A DNA stretch of 64,000 nt from Nostoc cf. commune SO-36 (GCF_023734775.1 NZ_AP025732.1:1550001-1614000); one strand, 5' to 3'. Numbered from the stretch's first letter, positions 36,059 through 45,887 are shown. Program-made: numbers and translations. The notes: generated by a model not told the origin, from the sequence alone.

Positions 36059-37453
36059 TTAAGTATCAACTCCTAACTCTTCTAACCGTTGTAGTTGAAT
36101 CTGATGCAGGCGTGGGCCAACAATTGATACCACTGTGAATTCGAGATTTTGATAACAGAAGGTTTCACCTTTGACAGGAATTTTCTGTAATTGATACAGC
36201 AAAAACCCGCCTAGTGTTTGATATTCTCTTGTTAAGGGCAAGTTGAGATGTAAAATTTCGTTGAGGTCTTCGAGGTTTATCTGTGCCTGCACCAGAAATT
36301 TTTGCTCATCTAACATCTGAATCAGCAAGTCTTCGCTGTTTTCAGATTCACCAGCGTCACCAATAATTTCGGCAATGACATCTTTAATTGTCAATAGTCC
36401 CACAGTACCGCCAAATTCATTCACTACCATGACCATAGCGGGTTTCTCTTGCTGCATCATGGGCAAAAGTTCACTCAAGGGCGTGTGTTTTGGAACAAAC
36501 CGGGCGGGACGCATCCAAGGTTGAATCGGTGTCTCTAAACTGAGCTTTCCTACAGCCAAAGGTTGTGCCAAATCTTTAAAATAAACAATGCCGCGAACAT
36601 CGTCCAAAGATTCGCCAATCACAGGATAGCGAGAGTAACCAGTAGAAGCCATTTCCCTGAGTAATATCTGGAAGGTAGCATCTTTTGGCAGCGTGATAAC
36701 ACTGGTGCGGGGGATCATCACATCTTGCGCCATAACATCCCCAAACTCAAAGACATTATTGAGCAATTCTCGCTCTGCACGCTTTAAACCAGTAGACCCC
36801 CATTCTGTAGAGATAATCAGTTGCAATTCTTCGGGAGTTACAGGCGGTCGCCAGCCTTGACCTGTGTATTGGATGCCAAAAATCCGCAATAGAAAACGAG
36901 TTGATTGATTGAGAATCCAGATGAAGGGGCCAAAAAAACGGACGATCGCTTTTACTGAAGGCCCTAAAAACCTCGCTAGCTGCTCTGAGTACAACATAGC
37001 CAAGGATTTAGGACATAGTTCTCCGATCACAATTTGCAAATAGGCAATTAAGAAAAAGGCAATGGGAATTGATAGGGAATGTGCCAGGAAGGTAGTCATG
37101 CTAACTGGTAAAGGCCAGGATCTCAACCAGGCATTAATCAGCACAACAATCGTACTTTCGCCAATCCATCCCAGCGCTAAACTAGAGAGGGTAATACCTA
37201 ACTGGGTGGTAGATAAGAGTCGGTCAATACTGCGTTGTAGCATTTCGACTGCGATCGCTGGAATATCCCCAGCCTTAACTAGCTGGTGAATACGCGATCG
37301 GCGCACGCTCACCATCGAAAATTCCGCAGTCACAAAAAAGGCATTTATGGCAATCAGTAGTAGCACTGACAACAACCGCAGCGCCACATCTGTCCAAATT
37401 AAATTAGGAAAACCACTCACTGCCAAAGCTTGTGTAAAACTCACGTCCTCCAT
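36059..37453 (-). CDS. CNNM/CorC-type hemolysin-family membrane protein
   Basis: The protein of 464 residues has the standard order of the family. An N-terminal DUF21/CNNM membrane domain (about 20-215, with AFFVTAEFSMVSVRRSRIHQ and LGITLSSLALGWIGE) is followed by a CBS pair (about 235-355, QDVMIPRTSVITLPKD through FGGTVGLLTIKDVIAEIIGD) and a C-terminal CorC/HlyC domain (about 370-460). The family is linked to Mg2+/Co2+ efflux or homeostasis; the name hemolysin is historical. The ATG at 37453 gives MEDVSF. It is downstream of a heptameric repeat. Confidence 0.9.
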   Translation of the reverse strand: MEDVSFTQALAVSGFPNLIWTDVALRLLSVLLLIAINAFFVTAEFSMVSVRRSRIHQLVKAGDIPAIAVEMLQRSIDRLLSTTQLGITLSSLALGWIGESTIVVLINAWLRSWPLPVSMTTFLAHSLSIPIAFFLIAYLQIVIGELCPKSLAMLYSEQLARFLGPSVKAIVRFFGPFIWILNQSTRFLLRIFGIQYTGQGWRPPVTPEELQLIISTEWGSTGLKRAERELLNNVFEFGDVMAQDVMIPRTSVITLPKDATFQILLREMASTGYSRYPVIGESLDDVRGIVYFKDLAQPLAVGKLSLETPIQPWMRPARFVPKHTPLSELLPMMQQEKPAMVMVVNEFGGTVGLLTIKDVIAEIIGDAGESENSEDLLIQMLDEQKFLVQAQINLEDLNEILHLNLPLTREYQTLGGFLLYQLQKIPVKGETFCYQNLEFTVVSIVGPRLHQIQLQRLEELGVDT

Positions 37454-37499
37454 TTAGGGGAATAGGGAATAGGGAAATGATGAGACAAGAAGAATAACC

Positions 37500-37536
37500 A
37501 TGCCCCATGCCCCATGCCCCATGCCCCATGCCCAAT
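37500..37536. repeat. CCCCATG heptameric tandem repeat
   Basis: Five head-to-tail copies of CCCCATG/CCCAATC units sit immediately after the stop of the 233-residue protein gene. It is the same repeat type as at 13376-13499. Confidence 0.75.
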
Positions 37537-38238
37537 CTACCTTTCCACAGGAATATCCGATGCTTCTAGCTTCAATTTTTGAGCGGGATAATCAGTAAGA
37601 GCAAGTGATATTTTCTTGACATCATCAAGTAAAGCTGTGGGAATGCTTACTGTACCTGAAAATGCTGGCCCATTTACGGGCAATTCTGTTGGTAAACCCT
37701 CGGTACTAGCACTAAGAGTTCGTCCTTTGTCATCGGTAACATCTAAAAAACTATAGAGGAAGCGCACAGAATCCTTACCTTTATTCTGCATTTTCACTTT
37801 CAGTAGCAAATCACCACCAGAGTAGCGGACAGATTGCACAGACATCGTTACACCCTCACTCTGGGCAGTAACCGGAAAACCTGGTTGGAGTTTTTCTTCA
37901 ACCACTTCTGGGGGTTTTTCCTCTGGCTTCTGCTTGCTGCTATTGGTTTCTTCATCGTCTTCCTCTAGCTTTTCTGATTTAGCAGCCTTGGTTTTACCCT
38001 CAACTCGCGCCTTGACAATTTTCAGAATCTCTTCCTCTTTTAATAGCACCAGCCCTGCCTGTTGGGAGCTATTTGACTTATTGCTGGCAAATTTGGTTGT
38101 AGGACGCCCATCTGGTGTGGTAACGCCTTTAAGTGCTGAACTCCCCAGTTCAAAGCCCAAAAATGCGCTCACAGAACCTGCTCCCATCATCAGAATTAAC
38201 AAAACCAAAGTAAGAAGTACAGTAGAATTTATTTTCAT
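37537..38238 (-). CDS. Membrane-anchored hypothetical protein with DUF4352-like domain
   Basis: The 233-residue protein has one N-terminal membrane helix (TVLLTLVLLILMMGAGSVSA), a charged Lys/Glu-rich linker (about 75-115), and a C-terminal beta-rich domain (about 125-225; VTMSVQSVRYSGGDLLLKVK and FLYSFLDVTDDKGRTL). The latter resembles the immunoglobulin-like DUF4352 folds of exported bacterial proteins. The start is the ATG at 38238 (MKINST); the upstream TTG is less likely. Function unknown. Confidence 0.65.
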   Translation of the reverse strand: MKINSTVLLTLVLLILMMGAGSVSAFLGFELGSSALKGVTTPDGRPTTKFASNKSNSSQQAGLVLLKEEEILKIVKARVEGKTKAAKSEKLEEDDEETNSSKQKPEEKPPEVVEEKLQPGFPVTAQSEGVTMSVQSVRYSGGDLLLKVKMQNKGKDSVRFLYSFLDVTDDKGRTLSASTEGLPTELPVNGPAFSGTVSIPTALLDDVKKISLALTDYPAQKLKLEASDIPVER

Positions 38239-38535
38239 CGCTGACAAGCTATCACAAATAGAATCCTGGTCTATTTAAGAATAGTGAAGCTTTTGACCTC
38301 AATCCTTAAAGGAACTTAATCAATATTAGTTTGCACTATATCCATGATCAAATTATGTAGTATAAAAATCTGGTGAGCTATTATCCGGTATTCACAAGCA
38401 GTAAATTTGTGATATAAGTATAGAATTGGCTAAAGTCAGTGCATAAAGTACTTTCCTCAGTCTAAAATTAGCAAATAAGGTTGACCTAAAAGTTAAAATA
38501 ATTTACTCATATCAACCCGAAACTCAATAAAACAA

Positions 38536-38608
38536 GCGCCTTTGGCCGATTGGGGAGGCAACGAACTCATAATTCGTCTTCAGGCTGGTTCGATTCCAGC
38601 AGGGCGCA
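38536..38608 (+). tRNA. trnM-CAT: tRNA with CAT anticodon (Met; Ile2 not excluded)
   Basis: Acceptor arms are GCGCCTT/AGGGCGC, anticodon stem-loop ACGAA-CTCATAA-TTCGT, and T-arm GCTGG-TTCGATT-CCAGC, with discriminator A. The D-arm (GCCGATTGGGGAGGC) is atypical. The stem lacks the three G-C pairs of an initiator tRNA, so elongator Met is preferred. A tRNA-Ile with lysidine at the C of the anticodon cannot be excluded from sequence alone. CCA is not encoded. Confidence 0.82.
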
Positions 38609-38736
38609 CTGAATCATCAAAAAGCAGTAATAGAGGGCATGAGCAATTGTGCTGAGGTTGCTGAAATGTTGGTTAGTAATTATTATCCCCTGCTTTCCAT
38701 TACAGACACGATTAATCGCGTCTTTTCTCCCCAATC

Positions 38737-39171
38737 TTACCGAGATGGCAAAGTTTCAAACCTGAATTCAGTCCCCACTTTGAGTTTGTTGCTATTCAAG
38801 CGAGGAGACATCATCAGGGATGTGTCATAAGGATTTGGTAAATCAGGAGTGCGAATATAAGGATCGTTGCCAACTTGTTGAGTCAGGACATCATGATATA
38901 AAGTGTTAACTAACTCAGCATCGCGGGCAATTTCATTTTCTGGGAAGGAACCGCCGAAACCAGAACCAGATCCTAAAAATGAGTCTAGCTGACGTTTGAG
39001 GCTACCATTTTCGTAGAAATTGCGATCGTGACGAAAATAAGCTCGTTCAAATACATCACTCGTAGTTTCAGTTTTGGGTGTTGCGGTTTGGGCAGATGCA
39101 ATAGAGGGAAAAGCAATACCAGCAGCAAGCACCACTAATAAACCACCAAAGGGTTTGAATTTTATACGCAC
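38737..39171 (-). CDS. Secreted conserved cyanobacterial hypothetical protein
   Basis: The protein of 144 residues has a signal peptide with Ala-x-Ala cleavage (LVVLAAGIAFPSIASAQ). The mature part contains TTSDVFERAYFRHDRNFYEN and LNSNKLKVGTEFRFETLPSR and has no known domain. The start is GTG with GGAG 9 nt upstream. A periplasmic location is likely. It is divergent from pyrE and shares its promoter region. Confidence 0.7.
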   Translation of the reverse strand: MRIKFKPFGGLLVVLAAGIAFPSIASAQTATPKTETTSDVFERAYFRHDRNFYENGSLKRQLDSFLGSGSGFGGSFPENEIARDAELVNTLYHDVLTQQVGNDPYIRTPDLPNPYDTSLMMSPRLNSNKLKVGTEFRFETLPSR

Positions 39172-39271
39172 GTTTCTGACTCCTCAGTTTTTGGGCAATC
39201 TTAATTTATGCTTAAGTTCAGAACTCTGATGAGTTCAACCTTTGGTGTAGCACAACTTTTAATGTTTTGTA

Positions 39272-39895
39272 ATGACGTATCCTACTGAAACTCTTACCCA
39301 CTCAGATATTTGGGCAACTACTGCTGATTTGACTATTTTGCGCCACAAGCTACTAGATTTATTTTGCCAACTTGCTTATCAAGAGGGTGATTTTCTCCTC
39401 TCTTCTGGGCTGCGTAGTTCTTATTACGTCAATAAGACACAGGTAACACTCCATCCTCAAGGTGCTTTGGCGGTTGGAAGGTTGCTGTTTCCTTTATTAC
39501 CTGTAGATACACAGGCTGTCGGTGGTTTAACAATGGGGGCCGACCCAATTGTAACAGCAGTGAGTATAGTTTCTGTTTATGAAAACCGACCGATACCAGC
39601 GCTGATTATTCGCAAGGAAGCTAAGGGTTATGGGACGAGAGCTTATATAGAAGGCCCCAGTTTGCCAGAGGGTGCAAAAGTAGTAGTTTTGGAAGATGTG
39701 GTTACAACTGGGCAATCTGCTCTGAAAGCGGTTGAGCGTCTTAAAGATGCAGGTTATACCGTAAATCAAATAATTTCACTGATAGATCGGCAGCAAGGGG
39801 GAGGTGAGTTGTACCAATCAGCTGGGTTGAAGTTTGAAACTTTGTTTTCAATTCAGGAAGTTCAGGAACGCTATCAACAACTTGCAAATTCATAA
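39272..39895 (+). CDS. pyrE: Orotate phosphoribosyltransferase
   Basis: The 207-residue protein has the PRPP-binding motif VVVLEDVVTTGQSALKA (about 127-143), the flexible loop RKEAKGYGTRAYIEG and FLLSSGLRSSYYVNKTQ at the N-terminus. It makes orotidine 5'-phosphate from orotate and PRPP in UMP synthesis. The ATG at 39272 is well placed. A strong hairpin follows at once. Confidence 0.94.
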   Translation: MTYPTETLTHSDIWATTADLTILRHKLLDLFCQLAYQEGDFLLSSGLRSSYYVNKTQVTLHPQGALAVGRLLFPLLPVDTQAVGGLTMGADPIVTAVSIVSVYENRPIPALIIRKEAKGYGTRAYIEGPSLPEGAKVVVLEDVVTTGQSALKAVERLKDAGYTVNQIISLIDRQQGGGELYQSAGLKFETLFSIQEVQERYQQLANS

Positions 39896-39900
39896 ACAAT

Positions 39901-39942
39901 AGGACTTGTACTAATTCGTAATTAAGAATTGGTACAAGTCCT
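39901..39942 (+). terminator. Long hairpin after pyrE
   Basis: AGGACTTGTACTAATTC pairs with GAATTGGTACAAGTCCT (one mismatch) around GTAATTAA, beginning 6 nt after the pyrE stop. Confidence 0.65.
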
Positions 39943-40397
39943 TATAAAAGTTATTGGAATGAATTACCCGTATTTTTGAAGATATCGCTTTGCCATTCAC
40001 AGCCGATAAATCTTTTATCTGCAAGGATATAGCGGCGGACAGCAACTGACACCGCCGACTGGACTCACCAGCAACAACAGCTTGATTTGTCTGGTAATAG
40101 CGATGAGCCTATGGTCGATAGATTCAATTTTAAAATCACTTAATGGATTAAAAAGTGTAATAGTTATTAAAGCAAAACGTCAAAAAGCAAATTTTAAAAC
40201 CAGTTATAAATTTGAGTAAGTTCAGGCTTTTTATTACCAGTTAATAATTGCATTTTCTTGATTTAGAATGGTTGCGTTATTATGTTAATAATTATTTAGT
40301 TCAAAACACAACTTACTTTGTTATTAACTGGCTAATACCAATTTAATGTGAAGCTGCACATATCTTCATCCCCCCCTAAATCCCCCTTAAAAAGGCT

Positions 40398-40660
40398 ACG
40401 GTGTACACACAAGTCGTGAAATCCCACCTGACACTTGGTTTCGTCCTCTAGCAATAGGATTGTGCGATCGCTCTGAAAGTCTGTCATGGCGAACGCGAGT
40501 GCGTGTCGTAGACAAGCAATCGCAAAAACTCACGGGATTATGTGATTACTTCTCTACGAGACGCTGACGCGAACGCTCCGTTATCACTGCGCTCGTAATG
40601 ACAATTTAAGGGGACTATAACGCCTGAAACCCTTTCAGATAGTACTTGTGTGTACACCGT
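40398..40660. mobile_element. 263-bp element with ACGGTGTACACACAAGT ends
   Basis: Perfect 17-bp terminal inverted repeats, ACGGTGTACACACAAGT (40398-40414) and ACTTGTGTGTACACCGT (40644-40660), are flanked by GGCT on both sides (40394-40397, 40661-40664), a 4-bp target duplication. It is inserted exactly in the loop of the family-A palindrome. No coding capacity for a transposase. Confidence 0.85.
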
Positions 40661-40685
40661 GGCTCTTTTTAAGGGGGGCTAGGGG

Positions 40686-40847
40686 TAGGGTGTTGACTCT
40701 GTATCCTTTAGCCCATAAGACTTCATGCAAAAAATGTGTCGCTTGTGTTTGACTTAAAGTGCCTGAAGCAGGCACTTTAAGTCAAGCAAAAATAACACGA
40801 ATAATTTTCCCGAAAATTCCCGAAAAATGCACAAAGTCAACAGCCTA
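40686..40847. mobile_element. 162-bp element with TAGGGTGTTGACT ends and 9-bp target duplication
   Basis: The left end is TAGGGTGTTGACTCTGT and the right end the inverse of TAGGCTGTTGACTTTGT. The flanks GGCTAGGGG (40677-40685) and GGCTAGGGG (40848-40856) are identical. In the centre, TTGACTTAAAGTGCCTG and CAGGCACTTTAAGTCAA form a perfect 17-bp palindrome with loop AAG. Confidence 0.85.
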
Positions 40848-40893
40848 GGCTAGGGGGGATCGAATTCTATGCAGCTTCATAAAGAATTGGTAT

Positions 40894-41551
40894 TAACTAA
40901 TATTGCTCACTTAAGCTCTTTGGGCATATAGACCAGGATATTTCAAGGGTTTGAGCCTACTTTTTTCCTTAACCGAGCAGTATTCCTGTCTTAACTATCT
41001 CAAGAATTTACTTAAATGTCTTAACTTTCCTTGATTTTTCTTTTTAGCTAAGAGAAGATATGTCTGCAAATAAAATATTCTTTTATTGGCTATGGCAGGT
41101 ATAATTCCCATCTTACAAAAACAATTAGCCTCTTGTAGCGTAGGTGTCTCGTCTGCTCTGTCTTTACTTTATTTCTGTCCATCTACTTATCCCAAACTCA
41201 GATTATTTACTAACCAAGACAAGTGCGTTCAGCTACGCTGGGCGGTTACACTATAGCTAAAAATATCAACCTAGATTTATCAAATTTTAATTCAACAGCG
41301 CAATGAAAAGGAAGTAAGTGGAATAGAAAGCTAGGCATGTAGCATAAGAGTTAGGAAGAAGCTATTCATTGAGATTGATGAAGCAGGGCGATCGCCATCA
41401 GATAATGCAAGGAAAGATAAGAAATTTAAAACTTAAATAACAGTAAAAATAATGAAGTTAATAGTTAAATTATATCAGAATATTGTTACATTTAAATATA
41501 GTATTGGTTACAAAAGTACAAGTATCCCTATTGATGGGAATTGACTTGACT
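40894..41551. other. Gene-free region upstream of the first AAA_35 gene
   Basis: This is AT-rich sequence after the nested elements, with no recognisable gene or RNA. It probably contains the promoter of the AAA_35 gene at 41552. Confidence 0.4.
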
Positions 41552-42709
41552 ATGAGATATCAGGTCGGTGGTAGCCTGAAGTATGATGACTCTACATATA
41601 TTGTCCGTCAAGCAGACGAACAACTTTATACTGGATTAAAAACAGGAGATTTTTGTTACATCTTCAACTGCCATCAAACAGGTAAATCATCTTTACTACA
41701 TAGGACTATTCATCGCTTGGAAAAAGAAAACCATATATGTGTTTATTTGAGTTTAGCTTTATTAGGTACTAATCAAATTACACCTATACAATGGTATAAA
41801 AGTATTATTTTCAGCCTGTTTCACAAGTTAAATCTGACAAAGCAGGTCAACTTTGAAAGTTGGTGGGAGCAACAATCAGAGCTTGATCCTGTACAACAGC
41901 TATATAAATTTGTTGAACAAGTGTTGCTGAGAGTAATTCAAAATAATCGCATTTTTATCTTTATTGACAATATTAATAGCCTGTTAAGTTTGAACTTCCC
42001 GGTCAACGATTTTTTTATCTGGATTCGTTACTGTTATGAGCAGCAATCACACAACCCAAGCTTTCAACGCTTGGGTTTTGCTTTGTTTGGTGTAGCTAGT
42101 CCATCTAACCTAATTGCTGATCGACATCTAACGCCCTTTAATATTGGTCAAGCAATTAAGTTATGTGATTTTCAATTACATGAAGCCATGCCTTTGGCTT
42201 ACGGTTTAGAAGAAGTAGTCAGCCAGCCACAGGCAATATTGGCGTACATTATTCATTGGACAAGAGGACAACCGTTTCTCACGCAAAAGCTTTGTCAGTT
42301 AGTTGTGCAAGTTGCTTTAGAAAGTTATAAGGAAACGATTATTATACCAAAAGGTGCTGAAGGATATTGGGTAGAACAATTGGTGCGATCGCGCATTATT
42401 CAACATTGGGAATTCCAAGATCAACCTGAACATCTCCGTACCATAAGAGATCGCTTACTTTTTGACGAACACAAAGCAGGGAAATTATTAAATATTTATC
42501 AACAGGTGTTACAAGTAGAGGAAGTAAGGAATAGAAACCCGATACAGAACTTGATATCAGCCGATAATAGTGAAGACCAGACAGAACTCTTGCTATCTGG
42601 TTTAGTGGAAAATAATAACGGTTATCTGAGAGTTAAAAATCTGATTTACAGGAGTGTTTTCACTCCTCAATGGGTATCAAGAAAGTTAGAATATCTTCCC
42701 TTTTCTTAG
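41552..42709 (+). CDS. AAA_35-domain NTPase-like protein (degenerate P-loop)
   Basis: The protein of about 385 residues starts MRYQVGGSLKYDDSTYIVRQ, the standard beginning of the cyanobacterial AAA-like (PF14516, AAA_35) domain. Upstream in-frame starts (TTG 41483, ATG 41534) are less typical. Walker A reads NCHQTGKSSLL, with Asn/Cys where Gly is usual, and Walker B reads IFIFIDNINSL (Asn after Asp instead of Glu), so ATP binding or hydrolysis may be weakened. TPFNIGQAIKL and HWTRGQPFLTQKLCQLV are family motifs. In Nostoc such domains are often fused to WD40 or other repeats; here it stands alone. A second AAA_35 gene follows 590 bp later. Confidence 0.8.
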   Translation: MRYQVGGSLKYDDSTYIVRQADEQLYTGLKTGDFCYIFNCHQTGKSSLLHRTIHRLEKENHICVYLSLALLGTNQITPIQWYKSIIFSLFHKLNLTKQVNFESWWEQQSELDPVQQLYKFVEQVLLRVIQNNRIFIFIDNINSLLSLNFPVNDFFIWIRYCYEQQSHNPSFQRLGFALFGVASPSNLIADRHLTPFNIGQAIKLCDFQLHEAMPLAYGLEEVVSQPQAILAYIIHWTRGQPFLTQKLCQLVVQVALESYKETIIIPKGAEGYWVEQLVRSRIIQHWEFQDQPEHLRTIRDRLLFDEHKAGKLLNIYQQVLQVEEVRNRNPIQNLISADNSEDQTELLLSGLVENNNGYLRVKNLIYRSVFTPQWVSRKLEYLPFS

Positions 42710-43297
42710 TAGAAGCTAGTAATTAAAATACATCTGTTAAATAAGTTTTGCATTGTATGCCAGATAATAAGTATAAACTATCACTAACACAATGCATGAA
42801 TATATTTATATATTTTTGGGCTTTGGTTGTGCATAATTTCAACCAAGTCTTGATTAAAAGTAGTTCCACAACTATTAATACTCAGTACATAGAGTTCTAC
42901 TAAAGCGATAATATTTTTGCAACGCACCAAGAAGAGAAAGTCACAAATTATATAAGTTAAAAAATATTACATTATTTATTAAATCACATTTGTACAAATT
43001 CAGGTAAATGATAAGTGCAAGAACTTCATTTCTTCAGAGAGTTTTTACAAGCTAACTATCAAAACACCAAATAAAAAAGTGTGAAAAGTGGGAAAAGTAG
43101 GAGAAATAGATAATTGATCTCAGTGTTTACTATCAGGCTAATATAATATAACTTAGTTTATTAGAATTTCTATAGATTTTAAGAAAAAATGAAATGAAAG
43201 TGCATCAAAAATTGCTATGTTAAATTCCAGTTTCAGTATGTAAATAGAAAAAATTGTTGCTTGTGACACTCATTAATAATAAATACTTGGAACAGCA
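42710..43297. other. 590-bp AT-rich spacer between the two AAA_35 genes
   Basis: No gene, RNA or clear repeat was seen. The base composition is strongly AT. It presumably contains the promoter of the second gene. Confidence 0.4.
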
Positions 43298-44716
43298 ATG
43301 TATAAAACTAAACGCACACGAGGAGTTGTACTAACATCCACAGGAATTAAACGGTTGCAATCAGCAATTCTTTCTGTGGAGATAGTAGAAAATAAAGGCG
43401 AACACTTGAGTTTAGAAGAAATAAGTTCGCGCATTCATGTTTCTAGTAGAACTTTGAGTAAATTATGGTCTTTAAGTGAAAGTGTAGATCAAAAAACTAT
43501 AAAACTCTGCTTTAGCGCTTTTAATCTAGAATTACATAGCGAAGACTACACCATAGTCAACAAAGCAAATGAGACTGAAACATCTGAGTTATTGTCTATT
43601 GCAAATATAGAAGAAAATTTATCTCAACGTTCTAAATTAACCTCATTTGTCGAAGAACATCACACACAAACTGAACAGATAGAAAATCTTTGGTCATACC
43701 CGGATGGCCCCGTACCTTTAGATTCTCACTTTTATATTGAACGTCCTCCACTAGAGAGAAAGGTTTATCGAGAAGTAACTATTAGTGGCTGTGTGATTCG
43801 GATTAGATCCCCCAAACAGATGGGTAAAAGTTCTCTTGTGTTGCGGCTTTGTGCCTTTGCACAGAAACTTGGGTATCAGACTGTGAATCTGAATTGCAAC
43901 CAATTCGATAGCGAGTGTTTAACTGATTTAAATAAACTGTTGCGTCGTCTTTGCTGGAAAATTGCAACTCAATTAGGTATTGACCCCAATCTTAAGGAAA
44001 AGTGGAATGAAGAAATTGGCTACAACTTGAGTAGCGGCTTCTATTTAGAAAACTATTTGCTCGAGCAATGTCAAGGCCCAGTGGTTTTAGTCTTGAATGA
44101 AATTGACCGTTTTTTTGAATATCCTCACATTTGTCACGAGTTTTTTGCTTTGTTGCGGTCATGGTGTGAGGAAGCACGACACAATCCCAACTGGCAAAAG
44201 CTGAGGTTAGTAATGGTTTACTCAACCGAAGACTATATCTCTATGGATATTAACCTTTCTCCTTTTAATATTGGCCTACCTATTCGTCTGAATGATTTTA
44301 CTCAACCACAAGTAGAAGATTTAGCTAGGCGATATGGTTTAGACTCGTTTAAAGCTAAAGATTTTGCCAAACTGATGTCATTAGTGGGAGGACATCCAGC
44401 ACTAATTCAGATTAGTTTGTACTATCTTAAGTCTCAAGAAATGAATCTGCAAGAAATAATAGAGGAAGCGATCGCCAATGGTGGCATCTACCGCGAGCAT
44501 TTATGGCGACAGTTGATTAAACTGCAAGAAAATCCTAGACTGGCAAAGACTTATGCTGAAATTCTGGCAGCAAAGCAAGGTATTTCTCTTAATCCTATTG
44601 ACACTTACAAGCTTGAAGGTTTGGGATTAATTCGCTTTGAGGGCGATCGCGTCTTACCCCGTTACGGACTCTACCAGTCGTATTTTGCAAAACAGCTATC
44701 GACAATTGTTGGATAG
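43298..44716 (+). CDS. HTH plus AAA_35 NTPase
   Basis: The protein of 472 residues has an N-terminal helix-turn-helix module (about 1-80: VVLTSTGIKRLQSAI and SLEEISSRIHVSSRTLSKLW). This resembles the HTH found at the start of vWA-MoxR-associated and similar cyanobacterial proteins. The AAA_35 domain (about 135-470) has Walker A RSPKQMGKSSLVLRL and Walker B VVLVLNEIDRFF, which is intact here. INLSPFNIGLPIRL and LVGGHPALIQISLYYL are family motifs. The set is typical of signalling or conflict-type STAND-like NTPases. It is a tandem relative of the preceding gene but with a complete nucleotide site. Confidence 0.85.
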   Translation: MYKTKRTRGVVLTSTGIKRLQSAILSVEIVENKGEHLSLEEISSRIHVSSRTLSKLWSLSESVDQKTIKLCFSAFNLELHSEDYTIVNKANETETSELLSIANIEENLSQRSKLTSFVEEHHTQTEQIENLWSYPDGPVPLDSHFYIERPPLERKVYREVTISGCVIRIRSPKQMGKSSLVLRLCAFAQKLGYQTVNLNCNQFDSECLTDLNKLLRRLCWKIATQLGIDPNLKEKWNEEIGYNLSSGFYLENYLLEQCQGPVVLVLNEIDRFFEYPHICHEFFALLRSWCEEARHNPNWQKLRLVMVYSTEDYISMDINLSPFNIGLPIRLNDFTQPQVEDLARRYGLDSFKAKDFAKLMSLVGGHPALIQISLYYLKSQEMNLQEIIEEAIANGGIYREHLWRQLIKLQENPRLAKTYAEILAAKQGISLNPIDTYKLEGLGLIRFEGDRVLPRYGLYQSYFAKQLSTIVG

Positions 44717-45161
44717 AGCAACTATTAGCTCATCAATTAATGCGTTTGAAGCCCAAAAAACTACCCCAATTAGGCAAGGGCTAGGGGCTATAAGTTTTAT
44801 CCAGTCTGCTTTGTAACCTTTTCAGGAGTAATAGCTTGAGATAGCTTTGTTAATTTAACAGAGTTAGACGATTTTCGAGCCTAGAAACGCTAATCAAGTG
44901 AGAATTATTTTTTATTAAAATATAAAATTTTTATTAAATATCTCTTAACTTTCTTAACTTTCTTAAGTGTCCTCTTTTTGCTGTACCCGTAGTGTCCCCA
45001 GTGGCGGCGGGGTTTTTTGTTCCTGGTGAGGTGCGGCTACCCCACTGCAAAAACTTCCCAAAATTACATCACTAGTCCATAAACAACTTAAGCCTAAGAG
45101 TCGCTTTACAGTATTAAAAGCATCTTCAATTCGCCATCTTCGACTATTAAGGACTATTGTT
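44717..45161. other. Intergenic region with a probable terminator near 45000
   Basis: GTCCCCAGTGGCGGCGGGGTTTTTT (about 44995-45019) can form a CCCC/GGGG stem followed by a T-run on the plus strand, 280 bp after the AAA_35 stop. Otherwise no gene was recognised. Confidence 0.4.
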
Positions 45162-45887
45162 ATGCCCCGTTCTGCACCCTATCAACCTTTATTGTTGCGA
45201 ATTCTTCACGGCTTAAGTGGAATTTTAGTTATAGCGGCAATTATTACCGGATTTCTAGTTTACAACACATACGATCGCCGATTTGGTAAAATACCATTTC
45301 CTCAAATCGCGGATATTCAGGGGATTCACGGCACTTTTGCTTTATTTTTCTTACTTCTTTTACCAGCTTTTGCTCTCTATAGCTTTCATGCTGGACAAAA
45401 GCGCTTGCTTCAATCTGATTCTTTGCGGCAACTAACCCAGGTTGGCAGGCCGATTTGGTGGGTTAGCTTGCAACGTCTGGCAAATACTCTCATGCTCATC
45501 GCCGCTGTTTTGGCTGTTAATTCTGGCAGGATGATGAAGGAAGAGTGGCTCCCCACAATGCAGCTACATCATATTTGGTACTCTCTCCACCTTTGCGCCT
45601 GGGTTGTCATGGTTTGCTGTGTGGCAATTCATGTTTTGATGTCTACCAAGGTGGGTGGTGCGCCGTTGTTACTCTCCATTTTTTCATGGAAGTTTCGCCC
45701 AGAAGATAGTCCTGTTAAATGGTCTAGTCGTTTTCGTAGTTGGTTGAGTAATTCCGCTAACTTCGGTGCGCTAAAAAATAATTTTATGCAAAACAATTTT
45801 TCCCTCAGAATTATTGAGGTGATTGTGTTGTGTGGAATCTTGACAGCATTTATCTTACCTGTATTTTTTCCCGGTAGTGAGTCATAG
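45162..45887 (+). CDS. Cytochrome b561-type membrane protein
   Basis: This 241-residue integral membrane protein has four to five helices. Candidate haem-ligand His residues lie in helices: LLRILHGLSGILV, IQGIHGTFALFFL, LHHIWYSLHLCAWVVMV and CVAIHVLM. This is the pattern of the b561/Ni-hydrogenase cytochrome b superfamily. It is predicted to carry electrons across or within the membrane; the partner is unknown. It lies 180 bp upstream of the Hli gene on the same strand. Confidence 0.82.
   Translation: MPRSAPYQPLLLRILHGLSGILVIAAIITGFLVYNTYDRRFGKIPFPQIADIQGIHGTFALFFLLLLPAFALYSFHAGQKRLLQSDSLRQLTQVGRPIWWVSLQRLANTLMLIAAVLAVNSGRMMKEEWLPTMQLHHIWYSLHLCAWVVMVCCVAIHVLMSTKVGGAPLLLSIFSWKFRPEDSPVKWSSRFRSWLSNSANFGALKNNFMQNNFSLRIIEVIVLCGILTAFILPVFFPGSES

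Larger units (their letters stand above)
40335..40893. mobile_element. Family-A miniature element, copy 2, with two nested insertions
   Basis: The ends are the same as in the copy at 18542 (ATACCAATTTAATGTGAAG... and ...CTTCATAAAGAATTGGTAT). Two other elements sit within it, at 40398-40660 and 40686-40847. Removing both, with one copy of each target duplication, leaves about 121 bp that match copy 1 closely and form a near-continuous palindrome (CCCCCTTAAAAAG ... CTTTTTAAGGGGG). Confidence 0.85.
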
